Shown here piece after piece: positions 25,342 to 34,473 of a stretch of 64,000 bases of DNA. Every line of letters starts with the position of its first letter. Positions within the stretch are counted from its first letter, which is position 1. Location: contig JAJNPV010000037.1 of the NCBI GenBank assembly GCA_021155195.1, forward strand, positions 186,001 to 250,000, written 5' to 3'. A program made the position numbers and the translations under genes. Source of the stretch: Ohtaekwangia sp. (GTDB lineage: Bacteria > Bacteroidota > Bacteroidia > Cytophagales > Cyclobacteriaceae). The notes beneath the pieces are model-generated. The model ran no database searches and was not told where the DNA came from. It worked only from the letters and a program-made list of their open reading frames with translations.

Positions 25342-25442
25342 AAATAAACATAACAGCGATGCGAAAATATAGATAAAAATTAATGGGTAGCCTATCTTGC
25401 GCCCGCTAGCACGATATATTTATTTTAAAGAAATTCTAATCA

Positions 25443-26690
25443 ATGATTTCATTTTCATCATTTACGCTGAACAACGGCCTGCGGGTTTTTGTACACGAAG
25501 ACCCCACCGTGCAAATAGCGGTAATGAATATTTTGTATGATGTTGGCTCGCGCGATGAACGACCAGATAAAACGGGGTTTGCGCATCTATTTGAACATTT
25601 AATGTTTGGGGGTTCTGTCAATGTTCCTTCTTACGATGAACCCTTGCAGCTTGTAGGCGGTGAGAATAATGCATTTACCAATACCGACATCACAAATTAT
25701 TACCTCACAGTACCGGCTGCTAACCTGGAAACGGGTTTTTGGCTTGAGAGTGATCGCATGCTTAGCTTATCGTTCGATCCTAAAGTTCTTGAGGTGCAGC
25801 GCAAAGTTGTTATTGAGGAATTTAAACAACGGTATTTAAATCAACCTTACGGGGATGTATGGTTAAAGCTCCGTCCGTTAGCGTATACCACTCATCCTTA
25901 TCAATGGGCAACTATTGGTAAAGAAATCAGTCACATCGAAAATGCTACGCTTGAAGATGTGAAGGAGTTTTTTTTCACGCACTACATTCCCAGCAATGCA
26001 ATTTTGGTGGTGGCAGGAAATGTAACGCTAGATCAGGTTAAAAAACTTTCGGAGAAATGGTTTGCTCCAATTTCTTCTGGAAAAAGAAAAGAAAGATCGT
26101 TGCCAACTGAACCTCTTCAGCAAGCCAAGCGTACTCTTTCTGTATTTGAAAATGTTCCGGCAAATGCGTTATACAAAAGTTTTCATATGCCGGGGCGATT
26201 TAATGCCGATTTTTATACAGCCGAACTTATCAGTGATATTTTAAGTCGTGGCCACTCGAGCAGGCTATATAACACGTTGGTGAAGGAGAAAGAAGTGTTT
26301 ACGTCAATATCCTCTTTTACCATGGGGTCGGTTGATCCGGGTATGATGATAATCAGTGGTCGGGTGAAAAAGGGTATAAAACTGGAGGAAGCCGAGCGCG
26401 AAGTAGATTCAGTAATTGAATCATTGTTGAGTCACGGGCCAATCTCTGATGAATTACAAAAAGTAAAAAATCAGGCTCAAACTACTCAGGAGTTTGAAAA
26501 GGTGGAGGTAATGAATCGGGCAATGAATTTAGCATTTGCGGCTCTTTCGGGTGATGCTGATTTAATAAACCGCGAAGCGGATATGATTGAATCCGTAACA
26601 ACAGAAGATATTGTCCGGGTTGGAAGTGGAATTTTTAAAGAAGAAAACTCAAGCGTTCTTTATTATCACTCAAAAAACCAACAAGAATGA
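25443..26690 (+). CDS. M16-family zinc metallopeptidase
   Basis: The 415-residue protein has the inverted zinc motif HLFEH (H48, E51, H52) in the sequence GFAHLFEHLMFGGS, with the third ligand expected among the acidic residues near 125-130 (VVIEEFKQR). The second half (about 200-390) shows the inactive repeat of the fold, with FHMPGRFNADFYTAELISDILSRGHSSRL. There is no signal peptide, so it is cytoplasmic or needs another route. The length of about 415 residues is typical of short bacterial M16B peptidases. A -7 variant, TATCTTGC, sits near 25396. The stop lies 3 bases from the stop of the convergent kinase gene. Confidence 0.88.
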   Translation: MISFSSFTLNNGLRVFVHEDPTVQIAVMNILYDVGSRDERPDKTGFAHLFEHLMFGGSVNVPSYDEPLQLVGGENNAFTNTDITNYYLTVPAANLETGFWLESDRMLSLSFDPKVLEVQRKVVIEEFKQRYLNQPYGDVWLKLRPLAYTTHPYQWATIGKEISHIENATLEDVKEFFFTHYIPSNAILVVAGNVTLDQVKKLSEKWFAPISSGKRKERSLPTEPLQQAKRTLSVFENVPANALYKSFHMPGRFNADFYTAELISDILSRGHSSRLYNTLVKEKEVFTSISSFTMGSVDPGMMIISGRVKKGIKLEEAEREVDSVIESLLSHGPISDELQKVKNQAQTTQEFEKVEVMNRAMNLAFAALSGDADLINREADMIESVTTEDIVRVGSGIFKEENSSVLYYHSKNQQE

Positions 26691-26693
26691 TGT

Positions 26694-28394
26694 TTATAAT
26701 TCAATCGGAAGGGTAACTGTAAACTCTGTTCCTTCGCCCGGTACCGATCTTACACTAATACTTCCATTTAATTTATCGAGCGTTTCTTTTACAATGTATA
26801 GTCCAAGTCCGGAGCCTTCAGAAGACTCAGAGGCCCTATAGAACATTTCGAAAATCCGTAAATGATGCTCAGGAGCAATACCCTGGCCGTTATCGCTCAC
26901 CATTAGCATTACATCTTCCTTATTTCTTTTTGCTGACACCTTAATGAAAGGCCCAGGTTTATCAAACAGATGGTATTTATAGGCATTTGAAAGTAAATTG
27001 TTAATAATAACTTTTAGCCTGCTTATATCGGTTTTAATCATTAAGTCTTTGGCTATGGCAATTTCGATCCTTACCTTTTTATTAACAACTGAGTAAGCGA
27101 GATTTTGAATAACCTCATGCACAAGGTCATGCAATAAGATATCAGAAAAATTAAGATCAAGCCTTGTGTTGCGTGAGTAGTCTGTTACTTCTTTAATAAA
27201 TCCTTCCATTGTTTTTATCCGCTCTTTCATCATTTGCAACAAGGTTCCTATTTCGTCAGGATTATCTGTTTTTTCCGACAAATGAATTAATCCCAACAAT
27301 GAACTTAATGGCGCGCGCATATCATGGGATGCACTGTATACAAACCGATCTAATTCTTCGTTAGTTTTTGCCAGTTGTACATTCTTTAATGCTACTTGTG
27401 CTTCCGCATTTTTTCTCTCGTCAATATCAATGATGGAACCAATCACTATAGAGGTGTTTCCCTCTTCGTCTTGTTTTGATACGCCACTATCTACAAACCA
27501 TTTATAAACTCCACTTTTAGTTCGAATTCTTAATTCATTTTGATAAGGTTTGTGATCCTTTAAATGTTCCTCGATAGCACTTGATGTTCTGGGTGAATCA
27601 TCGGGATGAATAAAGGAAAGAAATTTTTCAACAGTCAGATCATTTAATTCATCTTCTTCAAAACCTAATATTTTTTTCCAATGTGTGCTCACGTATACCC
27701 TGTTGTTTTTAACTGTCCACTCATAAATACCGGCTCGGGTTCCTTGCAAGGCCATGGCAAAGCGTTCTTCACTTATTTTAAGCTCGGCAGATGTTTTAAG
27801 TAGTCGTTGTTCGTTATCGCGTAGAGATTTTTCAGCTTCTGCATTGCGATTAATTAAAAAGTAAACGACAAATACATTTGATAAAATTCCAATGGTAAGG
27901 TTAACCATGAAATTAATGCGAACCATTCCTTCTTCGTATGAAGGAGTTGGAATTATGTTTGAATCGTATTGGAACGCGATATAGCCCAACAGGATTGGTA
28001 GAAGTGCAAACACAACACTCAACAACCGATTATAGTTGCTAAGTAGAATAAGTGCTGTGATGGAGCAAGTCATAAAAAAGAAAAAGACGCCACCGTAGGG
28101 ATGATCGACATCAGCAAAAAGAAAAATCAGTACATTGAGAAGAGCCAATTGAAGGATAGTGGCTGCGAGGTAATATCTATTACGATTTAGTAAAAGCGAA
28201 GTAATGGCCAGTCCTGCCAGAAGGGAATACCAGGGTATAAAAACAAATACTTTGTTGAAGCTATCAAGAATTGCGTAAAAGAGGGCTACTGCACAAATGA
28301 TGCAAGCAAATTGCCCGCGCAACATAGCATATTTGAATTCTGCCCGAGAAGGAATGTTGTCCTCGCCTACCAATAAATTTCGAAAAAGGCTCAT
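26694..28394 (-). CDS. Membrane PAS-domain sensor histidine kinase
   Basis: The 566-residue protein has about six membrane segments in residues 28-185, then a short linker, a PAS/PAC sensor near 205-330 (ISEERFAMALQGTRAGIYEW ... GSIIDIDERK), the HisKA dimerisation domain with phosphoacceptor H357 in YSASHDMRAP, and a HATPase domain with N-box NNLLSNAYKY, G1 DNGQGIAPEH and G2 GSGLGLYIVKE. The membrane part, including EFKYAMLRGQ at its start, resembles those of the kinases at 54161 and 55442, which lack the PAS domain. No response regulator is adjacent. It phosphorylates an unknown partner in response to an unknown signal. Confidence 0.9.
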   Translation of the reverse strand: MSLFRNLLVGEDNIPSRAEFKYAMLRGQFACIICAVALFYAILDSFNKVFVFIPWYSLLAGLAITSLLLNRNRYYLAATILQLALLNVLIFLFADVDHPYGGVFFFFMTCSITALILLSNYNRLLSVVFALLPILLGYIAFQYDSNIIPTPSYEEGMVRINFMVNLTIGILSNVFVVYFLINRNAEAEKSLRDNEQRLLKTSAELKISEERFAMALQGTRAGIYEWTVKNNRVYVSTHWKKILGFEEDELNDLTVEKFLSFIHPDDSPRTSSAIEEHLKDHKPYQNELRIRTKSGVYKWFVDSGVSKQDEEGNTSIVIGSIIDIDERKNAEAQVALKNVQLAKTNEELDRFVYSASHDMRAPLSSLLGLIHLSEKTDNPDEIGTLLQMMKERIKTMEGFIKEVTDYSRNTRLDLNFSDILLHDLVHEVIQNLAYSVVNKKVRIEIAIAKDLMIKTDISRLKVIINNLLSNAYKYHLFDKPGPFIKVSAKRNKEDVMLMVSDNGQGIAPEHHLRIFEMFYRASESSEGSGLGLYIVKETLDKLNGSISVRSVPGEGTEFTVTLPIEL

Positions 28395-28450
28395 TAGGCC
28401 AAGGTTCTTTAAAATATGAATTCAATAAGGTGTTACTAACCGAATCCGAC

Positions 28451-28458
28451 TAATTTTG
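28451..28458 (+). promoter_or_regulatory. -7 box of ispF-mnmD
   Basis: TAATTTTG matches TAnnTTTG, 14 bases before the ispF start codon. The expected -33 TTG is not convincing. Confidence 0.4.
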
Positions 28459-28472
28459 GAAAAAGTAAAGAT

Positions 28473-28955
28473 ATGAAAATTCGTGTGGGCCTTGGTTTTG
28501 ACGTACATCAGTTAGAAACAGGTCGTGATTTTTATTTAGGTGGAATTAAGCTCGAAGCAACAAAAGGAGCAGTAGGCCACTCGGATGCGGACGTGCTCAT
28601 TCATGCTATCTGTGATGCCCTTTTGGGTGCAGCTAACCTCAGGGATATTGGTTTCCATTATTCGAATAAAGATCCACAGTGGGCAGGCAAAGACAGTAAA
28701 TATTTTTTGAAAGATGTTACCCGCATGTTAGCCGAAAGCGGTTGGGCAATTGAGAATGTGGATTGCACATTAACGCTGGAGAACCCGAAAGTAAATCCGC
28801 ACATTCCGGAAATGAAGAGAGTGTTAGCGCCACTGATGAACATTGAAGAAGATGATATTTCTATAAAAGCAACAACCGCAGAGCGACTAGGGTACGTGGG
28901 TCGTGAAGAAGGAGTAAATGCAATGGCGGTGGCTTTGATTAAAAAGGAAAGTTGA
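28473..28955 (+). CDS. ispF: 2-C-methyl-D-erythritol 2,4-cyclodiphosphate synthase
   Basis: The 160-residue protein is a standard IspF, which cyclises CDP-methylerythritol phosphate in the non-mevalonate isoprenoid pathway. It has the metal ligands D10 and H12 (GFDVHQL) and H44 (DVLIHAICDALLG), plus GHSDAD and the C-terminal TTAERLGYVGREEG. IspF enzymes form homotrimers in the cytosol. The stop TGA overlaps the TTG start of mnmD. Confidence 0.96.
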   Translation: MKIRVGLGFDVHQLETGRDFYLGGIKLEATKGAVGHSDADVLIHAICDALLGAANLRDIGFHYSNKDPQWAGKDSKYFLKDVTRMLAESGWAIENVDCTLTLENPKVNPHIPEMKRVLAPLMNIEEDDISIKATTAERLGYVGREEGVNAMAVALIKKES

Positions 28956-29611
28956 GCTCTTTAAAAATAATTACTACCCAAGATGGTTCTCATTCATTAT
29001 TGAATGAGGCAATGAATGAAACCTATCACTCCCGTCATGGAGCGATTCAAGAATCAGAGTATGTTTTTATTGAAAAGGGATTGAAGTTTTTTCTTAGGGA
29101 TAAAAAGGAATTCGTTTCTGTTCTTGAGATAGGATTTGGCACAGGGTTAAATGCGTTGTTAACAGCGAATCTTTCCCAAACGGATGGGATCAACATTGTA
29201 TACACTGCCTTGGAAACTCATCCAATTCCGGAAGAAATATGGCGTACGTTAAACTATTCAACCGAAAAATTATTGTTTGAAAAGTTGCATGCCACTGCCT
29301 GGAATGAATGGGTTACGATAACGCCTCAATTCAATTTGTTTAAACGAGAAGAATCTCTGCAGGCCGCTAATCTGGGAGTTCAACAATTTGATCTCATTTA
29401 TTTTGATGCTTTTGCCCCCAACAAGCAACCTGAGATGTGGGAACACACCATGCTTCAAAAAATTTCTTTAGCCATGAAGTCGGGAGCTGTGTTTGTTACC
29501 TATTGCGCGAAAGGTCAACTGAAGCGTGATTTGAAGTCCTTAGGACTTGTCGTGGAATCACTATCTGGCCCACCAGGAAAAAGAGAGATGGTAAGAGCAA
29601 TTAAAATTTAA
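28952..29611 (+). CDS. mnmD: tRNA (5-methylaminomethyl-2-thiouridine)-methyltransferase
   Basis: The 219-residue protein is the stand-alone methyltransferase half of MnmC. It completes the mnm5 modification at the wobble uridine with S-adenosylmethionine. Visible are ITTQDGSHSLLNEAMNETYHSRHGA (conserved N-terminus), VLEIGFGTGLNALL (SAM motif) and DLIYFDAFAPNKQPEMW. The start is TTG overlapping the ispF stop as TTGA. The next in-frame ATG lies inside the conserved N-terminal segment, so TTG is favoured. The FAD-dependent MnmC half is absent, as usual in this phylum. Confidence 0.9.
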   Translation: MSSLKIITTQDGSHSLLNEAMNETYHSRHGAIQESEYVFIEKGLKFFLRDKKEFVSVLEIGFGTGLNALLTANLSQTDGINIVYTALETHPIPEEIWRTLNYSTEKLLFEKLHATAWNEWVTITPQFNLFKREESLQAANLGVQQFDLIYFDAFAPNKQPEMWEHTMLQKISLAMKSGAVFVTYCAKGQLKRDLKSLGLVVESLSGPPGKREMVRAIKI

Positions 29612-29629
29612 TCAGACCTTCAAAAGTTC

Positions 29630-29637
29630 TATTTTTG
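29630..29637 (+). promoter_or_regulatory. -7 box of aguB
   Basis: TATTTTTG matches TAnnTTTG and lies 13 bases before the proposed start codon. No clear -33 element. Confidence 0.35.
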
Positions 29638-29650
29638 TTTTTTAAAATCA

Positions 29651-30538
29651 TTGAACGTGGCTGGTAAAAAGGTAAAAATAGGAATGGTGCAGATGAGTTG
29701 CACTAAAGAACCAAGGGAGAACTTGCAAAAGGCAATCGAAAAAATTCGCGAAGCTGCTAAAGGAGGTGCGCAGATTGTTTGTCTTCAGGAATTATTCACC
29801 TCTCTCTATTTCTGTGATGTGGAGGATTACGAAAATTTCAAATTGGCGGAAGCTATTCCGGGACCCTCAACTGATTCACTTTCAGCATTAGCGAAGGAAT
29901 TAGGGGTTGTTATTATTGCGTCTTTATTTGAAAAGAGAACGCAGGGAATTTACCACAACACAACAGCGGTGCTCGATGCGGATGGAACGTATCTCGGCAA
30001 GTATCGCAAGATGCATATTCCAGATGATCCGGCTTACTATGAAAAATTTTATTTCACACCCGGTGATCTTGGTTATAAAGTTTTCAAAACTAAGTTTGCC
30101 ACGCTTGGTGTTTTAATTTGTTGGGATCAATGGTATCCGGAAGCATCACGCATCACTGCGTTGATGGGAGCAGAAATTTTATTTTATCCAACGGCCATCG
30201 GGTGGGCAACCTCTCAAGATGAGGCAACCAATACGGAACAATACAATGCCTGGCAAACTATTCAACGAAGTCATTCCGTTGCTAACGGACTTCATGTTGT
30301 AAGTGTTAATCGTGTTGGATTTGAACAAGACGGTGCTATGAAATTTTGGGGTGGTTCATTTATTACCAATCCATTCGGGTCAATATTGTATAAAGCCTCT
30401 CATGAAAATGAAGAGGTACATGTGCAAGAAGTAGATTTATCTAAGACAGATAGTTACCGAACTCATTGGCCATTTATGCGCGATCGAAGGATCGATTCAT
30501 ATCAGCCAATTACAAAAAGATTTATTGATGAGGAATAG
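29651..30538 (+). CDS. aguB: N-carbamoylputrescine amidohydrolase
   Basis: The 295-residue nitrilase-superfamily protein hydrolyses N-carbamoylputrescine to putrescine, carbon dioxide and ammonia. The catalytic triad is complete: E47 in LQELF, K120 in YRKMHIP, and C157 in LICWDQWYPE. The sequence MLGA-like ALMGAEILFYPTAIG and the length agree with plant and bacterial AguB enzymes rather than general omega-amidases. The start is TTG; GTG two codons later is an alternative. aguA, the preceding enzyme in the pathway, is downstream after a repetitive spacer. Confidence 0.93.
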   Translation: MNVAGKKVKIGMVQMSCTKEPRENLQKAIEKIREAAKGGAQIVCLQELFTSLYFCDVEDYENFKLAEAIPGPSTDSLSALAKELGVVIIASLFEKRTQGIYHNTTAVLDADGTYLGKYRKMHIPDDPAYYEKFYFTPGDLGYKVFKTKFATLGVLICWDQWYPEASRITALMGAEILFYPTAIGWATSQDEATNTEQYNAWQTIQRSHSVANGLHVVSVNRVGFEQDGAMKFWGGSFITNPFGSILYKASHENEEVHVQEVDLSKTDSYRTHWPFMRDRRIDSYQPITKRFIDEE

Positions 30539-30598
30539 TCGATAGCCCATGGTCGATAGCTGACTATGGACTATGGACTAATAGACTATGGACTAAAA
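30539..30598. repeat. Low-complexity spacer of GACTATGGACTA and GTCGATAG words
   Basis: The 60 bases between aguB and aguA consist almost wholly of two short words: GTCGATAG twice, then overlapping GACTATGGACTA units at about 30562-30574 and 30584-30595. The frame is open through it, so the longest reading of aguA would begin with a repetitive MDYGLIDYGLK peptide, which is unlikely to be native. Confidence 0.6.
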
Positions 30599-31636
30599 AT
30601 GAAGACACCCAAGGAACTCGGTTTTCACTTCCCCGCAGAATTCGCAAAACATGCTGCCACTTGGTTAAGTTGGCCACACAAAGAAGCCTCCTGGCCAGGA
30701 AAGATTGAAACAATTTATCCACGCTACGCTGAGTTTATTAAACGGGTAGCAGAAGGAGAAAAAGTAAAGATCAATGTGCTGGATGATGCGATGAAACAAA
30801 AGGCACTTAGGCACATCACTGATGCCGGAGCAGATTTGAATAACATTGAGTTTTTTATTCACCCTACAAACGATGCGTGGTGCCGCGATCATGGTCCGGC
30901 ATTTTTAATCAATCCAGAAGAAAAGAAGAAGATGATTGTGGATTGGGGCTACAATGCATGGGGAAACAAATATCCACCGTTCGATTTGGATGATGCAATC
31001 CCAACGTTAATAGCGAAGCACTATAATATCCCGGTTGTTCATCCGGGCATTGTCATGGAAGGAGGTTCGGTAGAGTTTAACGGAAAAGGAACGTTGTTGA
31101 CAACACGGGCATGTCTACTAAATCCAAATCGCAATCCACATCTAAATCAGAAACAGATTGAAGAATACTTGATTGATTATTACGGAATAAATCATATCCT
31201 TTGGTTAGGTGACGGAATAATTGGTGATGATACCGATGGGCACATTGATGACCTTACCCGTTTTGTGAATGAAGATACCGTGGTAACAATTATTGAAGAA
31301 AATAAGAAGGATGAAAACTATGACATCCTTAAGGATAATTTGAAAGAACTTAAAACACTACGACTTGAGAATGGTAAACAACTAAACATTGTTGAATTAC
31401 CAATGCCGGCTCCAATTGTTTACGAAGATCAACGACTACCGGCTTCGTATGCTAATTTCTACATCGCCAATAAATATGTAGTAATACCCACTTTCCGCGA
31501 TAAGAATGATGACCGTGCCTTAGAGATTCTTCAAAAGTGTTTTGTGGATCGTAAAGTGATAGGCATTGATTCCACTGATATCATTTGGGGTCTTGGTTCG
31601 TTTCATTGTCTGAGTCAGCAGGAGCCAGAAATCTGA
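30599..31636 (+). CDS. aguA: Agmatine deiminase
   Basis: From the ATG at 30599 the product is 345 residues, the family's usual length. It converts agmatine to N-carbamoylputrescine and ammonia in the cytosol. It belongs to the peptidylarginine deiminase-like guanidino-modifying group: DAWCRDHGPAFL carries the substrate-binding Asp, GDGIIGDDTDGHIDD includes the catalytic His and Asp region, and C337 in GSFHCLSQQEP is the nucleophile. The conserved N-terminal PAEFAKHAATWLSWPH starts a few residues after the chosen Met. With aguB it forms the arginine-decarboxylase branch of putrescine synthesis. Confidence 0.94.
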   Translation: MKTPKELGFHFPAEFAKHAATWLSWPHKEASWPGKIETIYPRYAEFIKRVAEGEKVKINVLDDAMKQKALRHITDAGADLNNIEFFIHPTNDAWCRDHGPAFLINPEEKKKMIVDWGYNAWGNKYPPFDLDDAIPTLIAKHYNIPVVHPGIVMEGGSVEFNGKGTLLTTRACLLNPNRNPHLNQKQIEEYLIDYYGINHILWLGDGIIGDDTDGHIDDLTRFVNEDTVVTIIEENKKDENYDILKDNLKELKTLRLENGKQLNIVELPMPAPIVYEDQRLPASYANFYIANKYVVIPTFRDKNDDRALEILQKCFVDRKVIGIDSTDIIWGLGSFHCLSQQEPEI

Positions 31637-31768
31637 TGATCATGCGTGACGAGTGCAAACGAATGATTTTTTTGAAATGGATCATATAGTTTCAGTAAAA
31701 CAGTTTATTATATATAGTACTTGCCGAATCAAGTCTTTATCAATACTTTTAAAATCAATTATTATTAC

Positions 31769-34468
31769 TTGAAAAAATTTATATTACTTCTGTTCCTTAC
31801 CGGAACAGTTACAGTATCTGCTCAATCTATCTTGGATAGCAAGCTAAAAGGAGGCGAGCAAGGTAAAACCCTAATTTCCATAATGGAGGAGTTGGAGCGA
31901 ACTAATCCGGTTCGCTTTTATTTTTTAACAACCTGGTTGGATGGAATTATTTTTGATCAAGACTATAAGGGACAACCTCTGCGCAGTGCGCTCGACAATT
32001 TATTTTTAGGCACTGACCTTAGCTATCTGGAGATGGATAATCATGCAGTGGTTCTCATACGTGATCCAACAATGGCAATTCAACGCCTGACCACAATTCA
32101 AACTGCCAAACGAGAACAAAAGAAAATAGAGAAGATGAGTATTGGCTCTACGGAAGGCGGGGCTCGAAATAAAAAAGTAACGCTTCGGGGTCAACTCAAA
32201 GATTCTAAAAATAATGAGCCTTTAGTTGGCGCAAGTATTTATGCCAGCGATATACAAAGTGGCGTAACGACTGATGCAGATGGAAATTTTTCATTGATAC
32301 TGCCAGCAGGCGAGCATGTTGTTAATCTGAATTACGTCAACTATGAAGAGAGAATTATAGATCTTTCTATTTATCAAGATGGCCAATTAAATATGTCGCT
32401 CGATGAATCACCTCGAATGCTTGAAGAAATTGTTGTGATGGATAAGGCAGCAAAAGAAGTCACAACGAGCAAGATTGGGCAAACACAATTCTCGATGAAG
32501 GAGATTAAAAGACAGCCTGCCCTTTTGGGTGAGGTGGATTTAATAAAACAAATTCAGGTACAGCCTGGAGTGACAACAGCTGGTGAAGCAGCATCGGGGT
32601 TTAATGTGCGAGGTGGAGGTGTAGATCAAAATTTAATTTTGTATGATGGATTGCCAGTATTTAATAGCTCGCATGTTTTTGGTTTTTTCTCAACATTCAA
32701 TGCAGAGGCTATCCGTGATGTAACATTTTATCGAGGTGGTATACCAGCAGAGTTCGGTGGCCGGGTTTCTTCAGTATTAGATATTACCTCCCGTGAAGGA
32801 AATTTTGAAAAGTGGTCAGGTAGCGGTGGCGTGGGGATGATCTCCAGTAACCTGCTATTAAACGGCCCCATAAAAAAAGATAAAACATCACTTTCAGTTT
32901 CATTGCGAACTACTTATTCTGATTGGTTGATCAATACAGTTCGTTCCAATTATGTGAATCTTCAAAATAGCTCTGTTTCATTTTATGATGGATCGGCCAA
33001 GCTAACTCATAAATTCAATGACCGCACCAAACTTACATTCTCAGCTTATACAAGCCACGATCAGTTTCGATTGCAAGGTGATTCTACGTATAAGTGGAAT
33101 AATATTATAGGATCAATGAGGTTAGATCATGCGTTCTCAAGTCAGTTTTCATCCACCGTTACATTAGGTACAGGTTCTTATAACTATAAGGTGAATGATA
33201 AAAATGAAAGGACAGGTTTTGCCCTTTCATACCAGATAACTTATCCATCCTTAAAAGCAGATTTTCAATTCCAAACCGGTATTCATAAAATCTCGTTCGG
33301 TCTTCAGTCTACTTATTATCTATTTGATCCGGGAACGTTGGAGCCAAATAGCATCAATTCAAACATTGTTTCCATAAAGATGGATCAACAGAAATCTCTT
33401 GAGAGTGCTGTATACGTGGGAGATGGAATAACTTTTAATGAAAAGATTTTTTTAGAAGGAGGTGTACGATTCTCTGTGTTTAATGTATTTGGCCCTGCAC
33501 GTGTAAACACCTATGCATCGAATGTTCCAATGACACCTTCCTCTCAAACAGGAGTGGAGGAATATGAATCAGGTGAAGTGATCAAGACGTATACAGGATT
33601 AGAACCGCGTGCTTCATTTCGATATACTATAAATTTAAACTCATCTGTTAAGGTTGGCTATAATCGAATTTATCAATACCTGCATTTGGTTACTAATACT
33701 ACAGCCATTACTCCGGTTGATATCTGGCAACCAAGTAACTCCTATTTCAAACCACAGGTGGCCGATCAAGTGTCAATTGGATATTTCCGAAACTTCAAAG
33801 ATAAAACGTATGAAGCGTTTGTAGAAGTATATCAAAAGAAGATCAACAATATTCTTGATTTTAAAGACGGGGCAAATTTAATTCTGAATGATCATTTAGA
33901 AACCGACTTGCTTCAAGGTGTAGGCGAAGCATATGGTGTTGAGACTTCAATTGCTAAAAATCTTGGAAGACTTACCGGCTCTATCAACTATACTTATTCG
34001 CGATCATTTCGAACTATCAATGGTGAATTCGATTCGGAGAAAATCAATGACGGAAGTCAATATCCATCTAATTTTGATCAACCTCATATTGTTAACTTGA
34101 TATGGAAATACAATATTTCCAGAAGGTATTTCTTTACAGGTAATTTCACCTACCATACTGGCCGACCAGTAACTGTTCCGCTGGCTGGATTTCTTGTTGA
34201 TAATATCACTGTAGCTAGTTTTTCGGATCGAAATCAATTTAGGATTCCCGATTATCATCGGTTGGATATAGCCTTTATTTTGGAAGGAAATCATAAGCGG
34301 AAGAAGTTCTGGGATGGTACGTGGGCTCTTTCCTTTTATAATGTGTATGCGCGTAAGAATCCTTACACCGTTTTCTTTAAGGACAATGGTGATGGCTATC
34401 TAAGCCCTTATCAGTTATCAATAGTTGGTACTGTACTTCCATCTTTGAGTTATTCCTTTAAGTTTTAA
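31769..34468 (+). CDS. TonB-dependent outer membrane receptor with STN-like and carboxypeptidase-regulatory domains
   Basis: From the TTG at 31769 the product is 899 residues and begins with a clean signal peptide (KKFILLLFLTGTVTVSA). A TTG at 31721 would put 16 unrelated residues in front of it. Domains in order: an STN-like region at about 20-90 (SIMEELERTNPVRFYFL, FLGTDLSYLE), a carboxypeptidase-D regulatory-like beta domain at about 133-215 (LVGASIYASDIQSGVTTDADGNFSL), a plug with GEVDLIKQIQVQPGVTT and GFNVRGGGVDQNLILYDG, and the 22-stranded barrel to the C-terminal YSFKF. It probably imports or senses a ligand captured by the following lipoproteins. No anti-sigma factor gene is adjacent. 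Confidence 0.9.
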   Translation: MKKFILLLFLTGTVTVSAQSILDSKLKGGEQGKTLISIMEELERTNPVRFYFLTTWLDGIIFDQDYKGQPLRSALDNLFLGTDLSYLEMDNHAVVLIRDPTMAIQRLTTIQTAKREQKKIEKMSIGSTEGGARNKKVTLRGQLKDSKNNEPLVGASIYASDIQSGVTTDADGNFSLILPAGEHVVNLNYVNYEERIIDLSIYQDGQLNMSLDESPRMLEEIVVMDKAAKEVTTSKIGQTQFSMKEIKRQPALLGEVDLIKQIQVQPGVTTAGEAASGFNVRGGGVDQNLILYDGLPVFNSSHVFGFFSTFNAEAIRDVTFYRGGIPAEFGGRVSSVLDITSREGNFEKWSGSGGVGMISSNLLLNGPIKKDKTSLSVSLRTTYSDWLINTVRSNYVNLQNSSVSFYDGSAKLTHKFNDRTKLTFSAYTSHDQFRLQGDSTYKWNNIIGSMRLDHAFSSQFSSTVTLGTGSYNYKVNDKNERTGFALSYQITYPSLKADFQFQTGIHKISFGLQSTYYLFDPGTLEPNSINSNIVSIKMDQQKSLESAVYVGDGITFNEKIFLEGGVRFSVFNVFGPARVNTYASNVPMTPSSQTGVEEYESGEVIKTYTGLEPRASFRYTINLNSSVKVGYNRIYQYLHLVTNTTAITPVDIWQPSNSYFKPQVADQVSIGYFRNFKDKTYEAFVEVYQKKINNILDFKDGANLILNDHLETDLLQGVGEAYGVETSIAKNLGRLTGSINYTYSRSFRTINGEFDSEKINDGSQYPSNFDQPHIVNLIWKYNISRRYFFTGNFTYHTGRPVTVPLAGFLVDNITVASFSDRNQFRIPDYHRLDIAFILEGNHKRKKFWDGTWALSFYNVYARKNPYTVFFKDNGDGYLSPYQLSIVGTVLPSLSYSFKF

Positions 34469-34473
34469 TAATA

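Noticed and set aside
30566..30598. N-terminal extension of agmatine deiminase starting at 30566
   Set aside because: The 11 extra residues are encoded by the repetitive spacer, and the family normally begins close to the ATG at 30599.
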